A DNA stretch of 64,000 bases, taken from assembly GCF_030867145.1 (NCBI RefSeq), contig NC_134429.1:15934677-15998676 (forward strand). Direction: 5' to 3'. This DNA is from Opisthocomus hoazin. Its lineage: Eukaryota; Chordata; Aves; Opisthocomiformes; Opisthocomidae. The position numbers and the translations under genes are program-made. The notes beneath the pieces are model-generated. The model did no database searches and was not told the origin of the DNA. It worked only from the letters and a program-made list of their open reading frames with translations. Below are positions 14,101 through 24,847 of this stretch, piece by piece (position 1 is the stretch's first letter; each line of letters begins with the position of its first letter).

Positions 14101-17100
14101 CTAGCCGTCCCAGCCCCGGGAGAGGGGGAAGCTGCTCCCTCCGCTCCCGACGGATGAAATGCCGCACGATTTATAACATGAAATCGGGACAGGAACAGGG
14201 ATTTCTTTGTTTTTGGCACGCCAACCGTTTCTTTCCTCTTTATTCCGGGCAGGTTCATCAAGCTCCGAGCATGGTGGGTTTGCAGATGATTTATAATTAA
14301 TTTAATATGACCTCCTCAAGTGGAGGCGGGGGGGCAGGGATAAACACGATATTTGCACTTTCCTCCCCAAAATTCCCTTCGTGCCTTTGCCGGCTCCCCC
14401 TCCGGCTTTGCACAGGGGGTCCCGGGACTGTTCGTGGCCGCTCGTGCTGTGTCCCGGCGACGGTTCGGGAGCCGCGCCGGCAGTTGCGATCCTTCGTGGT
14501 GCCACCGACGGCTCCGGTGGAGCCCGGCGCGCTGGCGGGGCAGGGAGCAGGACGGACGGACGGACAGATGGACGGGAAGGACGGAGGTCGCAGGGCACCT
14601 GCTGTGACGGGGCAGCAGCTCCAAAAAACCCTTTTCTAATCATAGCTCCGGCTTCCTGTTTTCCCACGCCGAGCCGGGGCGGTGGGGTTCGTGCCGGGGT
14701 GCTTGGCCGCGTTGGGGTGACCCTGAGGCCCCCTGCCTGCCCGCTGCCCGGCTCCGTCGCCAGGGCTCTCCCCTGCCGCGACCCCCTCTTTCAGCCCCAT
14801 CTCCCGGCACACCGGCCCCTTGTCCATCCCAGAGTCCCCCAGCCCAAGCTCAGCACCCCAAGCGATCTTTTTTATATATATATATATATGTATATTTACA
14901 CATAGCCAGTGGGTAAACGCCCAGCGTGGGCGGCGCGCGGGTACGTAAATGCTCTATATGAAACAGTGGGCGGCGGGCGCGTGCGCGTACGGGGAAGCGC
15001 GTTGGGTAGCCCCAGCCGTTTCCCTCTCTGCGCAGGTGTGCGGAGCGGGGCTCGCGGCGCTCTGCCTTTCGCCTGCCCGTGGGCCGTAAATATGGTGGAT
15101 GGGGAGGAAAAAACCGATTGCGCCTGGGGAGATTGCGAGAATCCGGGTCTGCTGTCGCTTGGAAAAGCCTAAATTTGGTGGGTGGGCAGCTGGGGGGTGG
15201 CGCGGGGCGGCTCGAGGCAGGGAAAGGGGATCGCCGGAGCCGGTCGGATGCTCCGGGTGATGTCCGCAGCCTGGCCATGGGATCTGCCGTGCGAAATGGC
15301 TCGCTGTTCCTCGGCGCGTCCGTCTGAGTCGCCCCACAGCGCGCCGTGTCCTGCGCCATGCTGCTCCGTATCGCGAGGGTTGGATGCCTCAGTTTCCCCC
15401 CAAAACGAGCCTGGAGAGGTCCTGCCCACGGCTCGGTCTCAGGCTGGGGTGGCCGCATGGCGGGACTGGGACCTCCTTTTACTGGGTGCTGCCCACCCGC
15501 CTCGAAGACCCCGGGGAGCTCAGTGTCTGGTTAAAGCCAAGGGGCAGCGAGGGAGCGGGAGGAGGAGGATGAGGAGGATGGTGAAGGCCCGTTGCCCCGT
15601 CCCAGCCGCAGGGTGGTTTCCCTGTGGGAGCAGGGATGCTCCCGGTTGGCAGCGGCACCGGTGCCGTTCGGTAGAGGCTGCCCATCCGGCAAACGCAGGG
15701 CCACGTCCGAGCCCGCGCAGCCGTGACCTGGGACCTCTCCGTGCCTCAGTTTCCCCAGCTGCGGGCTCCTCGCCCCCGGTCCCGCCGTCCGAAGGCCTTC
15801 GGGCACGCACTTTGCCGGTCTCGTTTCTCCCGGGATCCCGGCCTGGTTTTCACCACGGGGCTCCTTGGGGACCTCTCCGCTGCGCTCCGCCGGGGTCCCT
15901 TACATCCCCTGTGCTGAGGTTTGCCGGTGTGGCGGTGCCTGGTTACGCCGGGCCGTTACGCCAACGCCGCTGTCCCTTTACTCGCCGTCCCCCCCTCAAA
16001 ATGTTTTCTACCACCCCGAAGATGGATTTAGAATTAATATTTCCCGACGCCTTTAAGCATCTCTATAAATCTCCCTGCCCCGCTGCAGCCGGGTTTTCCT
16101 GCTGCGGGTGTCGCGGGTTGCTTCACTTGGATTTGGGGGGGGCTTTTTGTTGGGGGTGGGGAGCAATTCGGCCAGGGTTGGCTTTGGGTTCGCTGTGCTG
16201 CCGTCGTGCTTGCCCTCTCCCGCAGCAGCGTCCCGTCCGCCTCCGTAATCCCACCCGGAGATACCGGAGAAGCGACGCGGACACCTCCGGGGTTGGGAGG
16301 TTTGGGGGTTCCCCCCCCCCCCCCCCCCAGTTCCACCCCCCCGCATTGCCAAACTGTGCCCTGCGTCCTGGCACGGTCGCTGGCCTTCGGGGCCTTCGAG
16401 GTGCTCGCCGTTGCCCTAATCCCGCAGGAATTTCCAGCGGGGAAGACGCTGGGGAGGTCTCCCCGTCCCTGCCTGCTCCCTGCCCGCTCCTTGCCCTCTT
16501 CTAGAGCCTGGGTGTTGCTTTTCGGGGGGGGGGGGGGAGGCTGGGGAGGGGGGGGTCCCGTGCGGTGGCCGGCGCCAGCCCCTAACCCGCTCCCCTCTCT
16601 CCCCGCAGGATGGCGGAACCTCGCTTCAACAACCCCTACTTCTGGCCGCCCCCCCCCCACCATGCCCAGCCAGGTAGGACCTCCGACGGGGGGGGGCTTT
16701 CGGGGAGGAGGGAGGACAGATGGACACAGCTGGGGGGGGGGCGCCTGGCTTCTCTGCCCCCAACCCACCTCTCTGCCCCACCCCCCCCCTCCGGCAGCTG
16801 GACAACCTGGTCCTGATCAACAAAATCAAGGAGCAGCTGATGGCAGAGAAGATCCGACCCCCGCACCTGCCCCCCACCTCGGTGGCGTCCCAGCAGCCCC
16901 TCCTGGTGCCCCCCTCGCCCGCCGAGAGCAGTCAGTCCATCATGTCCCTCCCCAAGCTGCAGCAGGTCCCGGGCCTCCACCCCCAGGCCGTCCCCCAGCC
17001 CGACGTGGCCCTGCACGCCCGGCCGGCCACCAGCACCGTCACAGGTACCCCCGTAACCGCTCCCGGCACGTTTTCGGGGAGGGATCCCCCCCAGTTTGGC

Positions 17101-20100
17101 ACCCTGCCGTGAGGGGAGGGTGGAGCACCTCAAAATTCACCACCCCCCAACTCTTTGCCCGCCAGGGTTGGGGCTGGCTTCCCGCGCGCCGGCGGTCAGC
17201 ACCTCCGAATCCAGCCCGGGGACGGGGACCACCACCCCATCGACCCCCACCTCCACCAGCCAGAGCCGCCTCATCGCCTCCTCGCCCACCCTAATCTCAG
17301 GAATCACCAGCCCCCCCCTCCTCGACTCCATCAAGACAATCCAGGGCCACGGCTTGCTGGGGGCACCCAAGGCCGAACGCGGCCGGAAGAAGATCAAAGC
17401 GGAAAATCCCTCGGGACCGCCGGTCCTGGTGGTACCATATCCCATCCTGGCCTCGGGGGAGACCGCCAAAGAGGGGAAGACCTACAGGTAGGCACCCACC
17501 TGCTTGGGGGGCTGGGGCGATGGCGGGGTGCCCCCCCGGCCCCAGCCCGGTCCCTGCGGGGTTCTCCCCACCCCCTCCAGGTGTAAGGTCTGCCCCTTGA
17601 CGTTCTTCACCAAGTCGGAGATGCAGATCCACTCCAAGTCGCACACAGAGGCCAAGCCCCACAAGTGCCCCCACTGCTCCAAATCCTTCGCCAACGCCTC
17701 CTACCTGGCCCAGCACCTGCGCATCCACCTGGGCGTCAAGCCCTACCACTGCTCCTACTGCGAGAAGTCCTTCCGCCAGCTGTCCCACCTCCAGCAGCAC
17801 ACCAGGTGAGGGCACGGCGGCCCCCCGGGGCTGGGGGGGGGGCGGTCCTGCAGCCCCGGCTGCCCTTAGGGGGTGGGGGGACCTGCCCAGCATCTCTCGT
17901 GCTGTGCTTGTTGTCCACATCGCCCTCTTCATCATACTCGCCTGTCCCCAATATGCTCATCATCTTTGCCACCCTCATCATCCCTGCCACACTCAGCTGG
18001 CCCCCACCACGCTCATCATCTCCAGCACCTACACTGTTCCCGCCACGCTCATCATCTCCAGCACCTTCACTGTCCCTGACATGCTCATCCATCACCACTG
18101 TACTCATCTGTCCCCAATTATGCTCATCATCTTCACCACCTTCCTCATCCCTACCATGCTCACCTGTTCCCCGCCATGCTCATCATCTCCAGCACTTGTA
18201 TTGCCCCCGCCATGCTCATCCATCTCCACTGTGCTTATTGTGCCCATCACCTTCTTGATGTCCACCGTACTCATCTGTCCCCACTATGCTCATTATCTCC
18301 ACCACCTTCATCATCCCTATCATGCTCATCCATTCCCCACCATGCTCATCATCTCTACCACCTTCACTGTCCTCACCACACACATCCATCTCCATCATGC
18401 TCATTCTGCCCCCCCACCTTCATCTCCATCATACTTATCCATTCTGACCATGCTCATCATCCCCACCACCTTCATTGTCCCCACAACACTCATTTCCACC
18501 ACCTTCACTGTCGCAGCCACACTCATCATCTCCATCACCTTCACTGTCCCAGCCACGCTCATCATCTCCATCACCTTCACTGTCCCAGCCACGCTCATCA
18601 TCTCCATCACCTTCACTGTCCCAGCCACGCTCATCATCTCCATCACCTTCACTGTCCCAGCCACGCTCATCATCTCCATCACCTTCACTGTCCCAGCCAC
18701 GCTCATCATCTCCATCACCTTCACTGTCGCAGCCAAGCTCATCATCTCCACCACCTTCACTGTCCCAGCCACGCTCATCATCTCCACCACCTTCACTTCA
18801 CAGCCACGTTCATCATCTCCATCACCTTCACTCTTCCCACCATGCTCATCCATCTCCAATATGCTCATTGTGCCCACCACCTTCTTGATTGTCCACTTGT
18901 ACTCATCTGTCCCCACTATGCTCATCACCACCACCTTCATCATCCCTACCATGCTCATCATCCCCACCACCTTCACTGTCCTCACCACACACATCCATCT
19001 TCATCATGCTCGTTCTCCCCCCCACCTTCATCTCCACCATACTCATCCATCCTGACCACGCTCATCATCTCCAGCACCTTCACTGTCACCGCCACGCTCA
19101 TCATCTCCAGCACCTTCATTGTCCCCACCATGCTCATCTCCACCACCTTCATTGTCCCTGCCACGCTCATCTCCATCACCTTCACTGTCCCCACCATGCT
19201 CATCCATCTCCACTGTGCTCATTGACTCCACCAACTTTTTCATTCCTGCCACGCTCATACCATCCCCACCACACTTACTGTCCCCACTGCCTTCATCATC
19301 CCCACCCTGCTCATCGTCGCCAGCACGTTGTCTCCACCAACTTCATTGGCCCCACCCATGCTCGTGAGCTCCAGCACCTTCATTGAGCCCTCCCTGCCCC
19401 ATCAGTCCCCACCACCTTCGTTGTCCTCACCACCTCCTTTGTCCTCACCATGCTCATCACAGAACACAGGTTGGAGAAGACCTTTAAGATCCTCGAGCCC
19501 AAATGTAGTCTAGTCATCTCCAGCACCTTCATTGTCCCCCCCATGCTCATCCAGTGTCTCCACTGCGCATTGTCCCCACCACCTTCTTCATCCCCATGCT
19601 TAACTGTCTCCACCATGCTTACTGTCCCCACCAGCCTTCACCATCCCCACCCCGCTCATCATCACCACCTTCACCATTCCCACTCTGCTCATCATCTCCA
19701 GCACCTTCACCATCCCCACCATGCTCATCATCTCCAGCACCTTCATTGTCCTCACCACACTAATCATCTTCAGCACCTTCACTGTCCCCATCATGCTCAT
19801 CATCTCCAGCACCTTCAGTCCCCATCATGCTCATCATCTCCAGCACCTTCACCGGTCCCAGCCATGCTCATTCATCTCCACCACCTTCACTGTCCCCACC
19901 ACGCTCATCATTCTCCACCACCTTCACCGTCCCCACCACACTCATCATCTCCAGCACCTTCACTGTCCCCACCAAGCTCATCATCTCCAGCACCTTCACG
20001 GTCCCCATCACGCTCATCATCTCCACCACCTTCACCGTCCCACACCACGCTCATCATCTCCACCACCTTCACCGTCCCCACACACGCTCATCATCTCCAG

Positions 20101-21280
20101 CACCTTCACGGTCCCCCACCAAGCTCATCATCTCCACCACCTTCACGGTCCCCATCACGCTCATCATCTCACCACCTTCACCGTCCCCACCACGCTCATC
20201 ATCTCCAGCACCTTCACGGTCCCCATCACGCTCATCATCTCCACCACCTTCACCGTCCGCACCACGCTCATCATCTCCACCACCTTCACCGTCCCCACCA
20301 CGCTCATCATCTCCAGCACCTTCACGGTCCCCACCAAGCTCATCATCTCCAGCACCTTCACGGTCCCCATCACGCTCATCATCTCCACCACCTTCACCGT
20401 CCCCACCACGCTCATCATCTCCAGCACCTTCGTGGTCCCCACCACGCTCATCATCTCCAGCACCTTCAGTCCCCATCATACTCATCATCTCCAGCACCTT
20501 CACCGTCCCCACATGCTCATCCTCCCCGCTGCCTTCACCATCCCTGCCGCGCTCCCTGGCCCCACCACGCTCGTCACCTCCGGCACCTTCATTGTCCCCC
20601 CCGCCGTGCTCTGTCCTCACCACCCTCATTCCCCCCCCCCACCTCTGCCCCCGCCGCGGGTGCCCGTCACCGGGCGTGACCCCTCCGCGTGGGCGAGGGG
20701 ACGCTGACCTGACCCCTGTCCCCCCCCCCCCAGAATCCACACCGGCGACAGACCCTACAAGTGCCCGCACCCCGGCTGCGAAAAGCCTTCACGCAGCTCT
20801 CCAACCTCCAGGTCAGCGCCGGGGGTGGTGGTGGGGCGCCGGGCGGGGGTGGGCGATGGGGTGGGCGCGGGGGGTGGTGAGGGCCCCCCGTAACCCCCCC
20901 CCTCCGCCCCCCCCAGTCCCACCAGCGCCAGCACAACAAGGACAAGCCCTACAAGTGCCCCAACTGCTACCGGGCGTACACGGACTCGGCCTCGCTGCAG
21001 ATCCACCTCTCGGCCCACGCCATCAAGCACGCCAAGGCCTTACTGCTGCAGCATGTGCGGCCGCGCCTACACCTCGGTGAGCCGGGGGGGGCCAGCGGGA
21101 CCCCCGCCCCGCGCCGCCCGCCCCCCCCAGCTCACCCCCTGTCCCCCCCACCCCACCCCGCAGGAGACCTACCTGATGAAGCACATGTCCAAACACACCG
21201 TGGTGGAGCACCTCGTCAGCCAGCACTCGCCGCAGCGGACCGAGTCGCCCGGCATCCCCGTACGGATCTCCCTCATCTAA
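11120..21280 (+). CDS. ZNF362: ZNF362, C2H2 zinc-finger protein (eight coding exons)
   Basis: Coding exons: 11120-11160, 16609-16673, 16798-17044, 17166-17487, 17581-17805, 20734-20811, 20917-21076 and 21164-21280, with GT-AG introns and stop TAA at 21278-21280. The predicted product is about 417 residues, close to human ZNF362 as I recall it (420). The N-terminal part contains MAEPRFNNPYFWPPPP and a conserved LINKIKEQLMAEKIRPPHLP segment. A basic GRKKIKAE stretch (possible nuclear signal) follows, then six C2H2 fingers encoded by exons 5-8: CKVC..H..H, CPHC, CSYC, CPHPGC, CPNC and CSMC. The C-terminus is PGIPVRISLI. Its likely role is nuclear DNA binding; targets are not readable from sequence. 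Three single-base indels break the frame: an extra C in the proline run (~16650-16659), a missing G at 20785/20786, and an extra T at 21040-21041. They look like assembly errors. The gene is divergent from TRIM62 and convergent with PHC2. Confidence 0.93.
11161..16608 (+). other. ZNF362: ZNF362 first coding intron
   Basis: A 5.4 kb intron with TA-rich simple repeats near 11205-11240, 14040-14055 and 14872-14890. No large tandem array is present. One splice-flanked candidate exon lies at 13131-13331 (separate entry). Confidence 0.55.
13131..13331 (+). other. Candidate cassette / 5'UTR exon inside ZNF362 intron 1
   Basis: A strong acceptor (pyrimidines then TTTTTATTTCAG ending 13130) and a strong donor (CCT|GTGAGTACC at 13331/13332) bracket 201 bases. 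In the phase left by the exon at 11120-11160 it reads about 18 codons and then TAG, so inclusion would truncate the protein or act as untranslated leader. No homology was recognised. Confidence 0.35.
17895..20640. repeat. 36-bp minisatellite in ZNF362 intron 5
   Basis: About 2.7 kb of units such as 'cacgctcatcatctcc' followed by 'atcaccttcactgtcccagc'. The core at about 18500-18790 is nearly perfect at a 36-bp period; flanking copies are degenerate. It fills almost the whole intron between zinc-finger exons 5 and 6. Because 36 is divisible by three, several long but meaningless reading frames result. Confidence 0.95.
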
Positions 21281-22470
21281 CCGGGGTGGGGGGCACCAGG
21301 AGGAGGAGGAGGAGGAGGAGGAGGAGGAGGAAGGCCCCCCCATCCCGCAGCACCCCCCTGTGCCCGGGGCCATGTCCCCCCCCCCCCCCGCTGCCGCCAC
21401 GCTCCGGGTCCCCGCGGGGTTGGTGACACCCAAAGACGGTTTCAGAGCACTTTGAATCTCTGCGGTTTGGTTTTATTTTTGGGGGGGGGTGTGGCAGCAG
21501 GGGGGGGGGGGTTCTCCCCCCCCCCGCGAGCCCCCGCCCCGCTCCCCGCGCATTTTTTGGATACAAATATATATATATATTATTGGCCAAGAAGTTGGTG
21601 CTGCTAAAAAAACCAGAAATCCGACCCGAAAGGAACCGTGGATGGAGAACGACGGGGGGGGGCACCCCACCGCCCCCCCCTCCAGCCTGGGGACTGCGGC
21701 CCCCCCCCGGGGACGTTTGGGGTTCATTTTTAAACATTTTGGGACTTTTTTTGGTTCGGGTTCCCTTTGGCGGGCAGAGACCCCCCCCCCGATACCGAGG
21801 ACCCCCCAAAACCCATCTTGGGGGGGGGGGGTCGCTTTGCCCGGCGCCCGCCTGTTACATAACCCCCGCATGGTGCCGGGGGGGGGGGGGGTCGCACCCC
21901 CTCGCCCCCCCCACACCCCGGTTCCGGGCGGGCCAGCGACTCTTTGTTATTTTTTTATACACTTTTTAAGCCTTAACTCCGCCTTTAGTTTGGTCTTTTT
22001 TGGTTTATTTCCCTGCTCTTTATTAATTTTTACTCTCCCCCCCCCTTGTTATTTTTTTTATGACCCCCCGCCTCCTCGCCCCCCCCTCGATGTTGTACGA
22101 TACTCAATATTGTAACCTTTTTTGTCCGCATGTTAATACCGTGTAAATACGCCTCTTTACACCCCCCCGACCCCCCCCCCCCCCCAGTTTGGGGGCTGTT
22201 TTTGTACCGGCCGCCGCCCCCGCGCTGGTTCTGCCCCGGGGAGGGGGAACGCGGGGGGGGGAAAAACCAGAAAGGAAAAAGGAACAAAAAAAAAAAAAGA
22301 GGAAAACCAACAGCAAAAGAATAAAAAGCCCCCCCGGTTTGTTTGGGGGCGATGGGGAAGCCGGGGGGGGGGGGGTGCGCGCGGCGTCGGAAGGAGCGGA
22401 GCCCCCCCCCCGGCGCCCCCCCCCCCCCCCCCCCCCCCCAAGAACAAGAAGAATAAAAAACCGAGCAAGA
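21281..22470 (+). other. ZNF362: ZNF362 3'UTR with polyadenylation signals
   Basis: The sequence follows the stop codon and contains a (GAG)n stretch at about 21299-21330, many long C- and G-runs, then A-rich DNA. AATAAA hexamers occur at 22320-22325 and 22452-22457. The 3' end is inferred from these signals. Confidence 0.6.
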
Positions 22471-22689
22471 AACAACGCCCGTGTCCCAGGCCGTGGTTTG
22501 TGTGCGGGGGGGGGGGGGCGGGGGGGAGGCCACCGCGCCTGGGGGGCTCCTGGGGGGACCGCGCTGGTGGCCCGGGGCTGGCACCCCGTGTCCCCAGGGA
22601 GGGGGTGGCACCAGCGCCCAGCTCGGGGGGGGTGGGGTGTGTGAGGGCCTTGGGGAACCCCAGGGATGGTGGGTCATGGGCTGGGGGGA

Positions 22690-23560
22690 CACCCTGGGGC
22701 CACCTCGCCATGGTCACCACCTCCAGGGCCACCCTGGGACCACCTCACTGTGGTCACCACCTCCCCCGTGGTCACCAGCTCCAGGGCCACTTGACCATGG
22801 TCACCACCTCCGGGGCCACCTCGCCGTGTTCACCACTTACAGGGGCCACCTCACTGTGGTCACCACCTCTGGGGTCACCTCACCGTGGTCACCAGCTTCC
22901 AGGGGCCACCTGACCATGGTCATCACCTCCACGACCACCCTGGGGCCACCTCACTGTGGTCACCCACCTCCAGGGTCACCTCACTGCAGTCACCAGCTCC
23001 ACAGACCCGTCCACCGCCTCCAGGACCCCTCACAGTGGCCACCAACACCTCACCAGCTTCGGTGACGCGTCACCACCGTGGGCACCAACTCTGGGGACAT
23101 CTTCGGACAGGTACCATCTCCACAAACCACCTTGTCAGCATGGCCACCAGCTCTGGGACACCTCACCATGGCCATCACCTCCAGGGCCACCAGCTCGGGG
23201 GACACCTCGCCATGGGCATCAGTTCCAAGGACGTGTCACTTCTCCAGCTCTGAGGACACCTCACCACCACGGCCACCAGCTCTGGGGACACCATCACCAT
23301 GGGCACCGCTCAAAGGACGTGTCACCAGTGCAGGCACCAGCTCTGGGGGACACTTCCCCCGTGGCCACCAGCTCCGGGGACATCTCGCCACCAGGCACCA
23401 GCTCGCTGTGACCACCATTGCTGGGGACACCAGCTGCGGGGACACCTTGACGTGGCCACCAGTTTTGGGGACACCTCACGATGGCCACCAGTCTGGGGGA
23501 CACGTCACCATCACAGGTCCAAGCCCCAGGGACACCTCACCACAGCCAACCAGGCCCTGG
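22690..23560. repeat. Minisatellite between the ZNF362 and PHC2 3' ends
   Basis: Degenerate units with 'cacctcactgtggtcacca' and 'cagctctggggacacc'. They occupy most of the short interval between the convergent genes. No exon is seen. Confidence 0.85.
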
Positions 23561-23829
23561 GGACGCCACCCCTCCGCAGACACCGTCACCGTGGTGCCAC
23601 CACGGCGGGCGTCTGTGTGTCATCCCCCCCCCCCTCCCACTGTGTCCCCCAGCCCCCCCCTGCTGCAGCCCCGAGATCCTGGGGTCACCCTGCAACCCCA
23701 CCCCCCCCCCACGCTTGGGGGGCACCGGGGAGGTGACGCCAACCCTGTCCCCGTCACCGGCGGTGGCACCTGGGGACATCCCCAAGGAAAGGGGGGGGAG
23801 GAAAAGGGGGGGGGCCCCAGATTTTTCTT

Positions 23830-24847
23830 TTTTTCAGTGTTTATTAAAAACAAACAGGATAAAAGGGGGTGGGGGAGGGGGTTCCTTTTTTTTTTTTTCC
23901 TCTTTTTTTTTTCTTAAAAAGACCGCGGTGGCCGGGGGGGGTGCGTGGGGGGGTCCTTACCTGCCCCGGGGGGGCCCCCCCCCACCGCCACCTTCCTCAG
24001 GTGCCCCCAAACAGTCCCAGTGTGGGGGCGGGGGGGGGGTGTGACGCCTTCTCCTCACCAGGGCACCCCGAGACACCACTGCCCCTCCGGGGCTGACCCC
24101 CCCCCCCCCGCCCCGGGCCCCCCAAATCCCAGCTCCTGGGGGGGGGGGAGCCACACGTTAAGGCAACCGTTCTGCTTCGCCCTGCCGTCTGGGGGGGGGG
24201 GGGGGCCGGGACACGGGGGGAGACGCGGGGACCCCCCCCAGCCCTGCTGGAGAACGGGGAAGGTGGGGGGTAACCCCCCCATTTTGGGGGGGCCACTCTA
24301 GCTACAGTCTATGTACAGACCCCCGGGGGCCCAGTTGTGCTCAGAAATGCCCCCCCCCCCCCCATAGCCCCCCTCCCCACAGCCGGGCAGGGGTTTGGGG
24401 GGGGTCGTGGGGGTGCCCCCCTCCCCACAGCTGGGCAGGGGTTTGAGGGGGGTGCCCCCCTCTCCCTGCAGCCAGGCTGGGGTTTGGGGGGGGTCCTGGG
24501 GGTTGCGCCCCCCTCCTTGCAGCCGGGCAGGGGCTCAGGGAGGGGTCCTGGGGGTGCCCCCCCTCCCCACAGCCGGGCAGGGGGTTGTGCGGGTCCCCCC
24601 ACCTCCCCGCAGCCAGGCAGGGGTTCGGGGGGGGTCCTGGGGGTGCCCCCCCCTCCCCGCAGCTGGGCAGGGGGTCGTGGGGGTCCCCACCCTCCCCCAT
24701 GGGCTGGGCAGGGGGTTCAGGGGGGTTCCCCCCCCTCCCCGCAGCCGGGCAGGGGTTCGGGGGGGTTCCCCCCCCTCCATGCAGCCAGGCAGGGGTTCGG
24801 GGGGGGTCCCGGGGTGCCCCCCCCGCCCCGCGCCCGCCCACCCGGCT
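23830..24847 (-). other. PHC2: PHC2 3'UTR
   Basis: From the stop codon at 24848-24850 leftwards on the minus strand to an AATAAA signal (TTTATT at 23840-23845 on the plus strand). About half is the minisatellite at 24340-24835, which would be transcribed into the mRNA. Confidence 0.6.
24340..24835. repeat. Minisatellite in PHC2 3'UTR, ~55-60 bp unit
   Basis: Tandem units built from 'cagccgggcaggggttt', G-runs and 'gtgcccccc' C-runs. The array ends just before the PHC2 stop codon. Confidence 0.9.

Noticed and set aside
18480-18800. Regular 36-bp direct repeats resembling a CRISPR array
   Set aside because: Units are contiguous without unique spacers, and the setting is a vertebrate intron.
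17904-20707. Several 200-400-codon frames in ZNF362 intron 5
   Set aside because: The 36-bp period keeps frames open; they lie between two zinc-finger exons with good splice sites.
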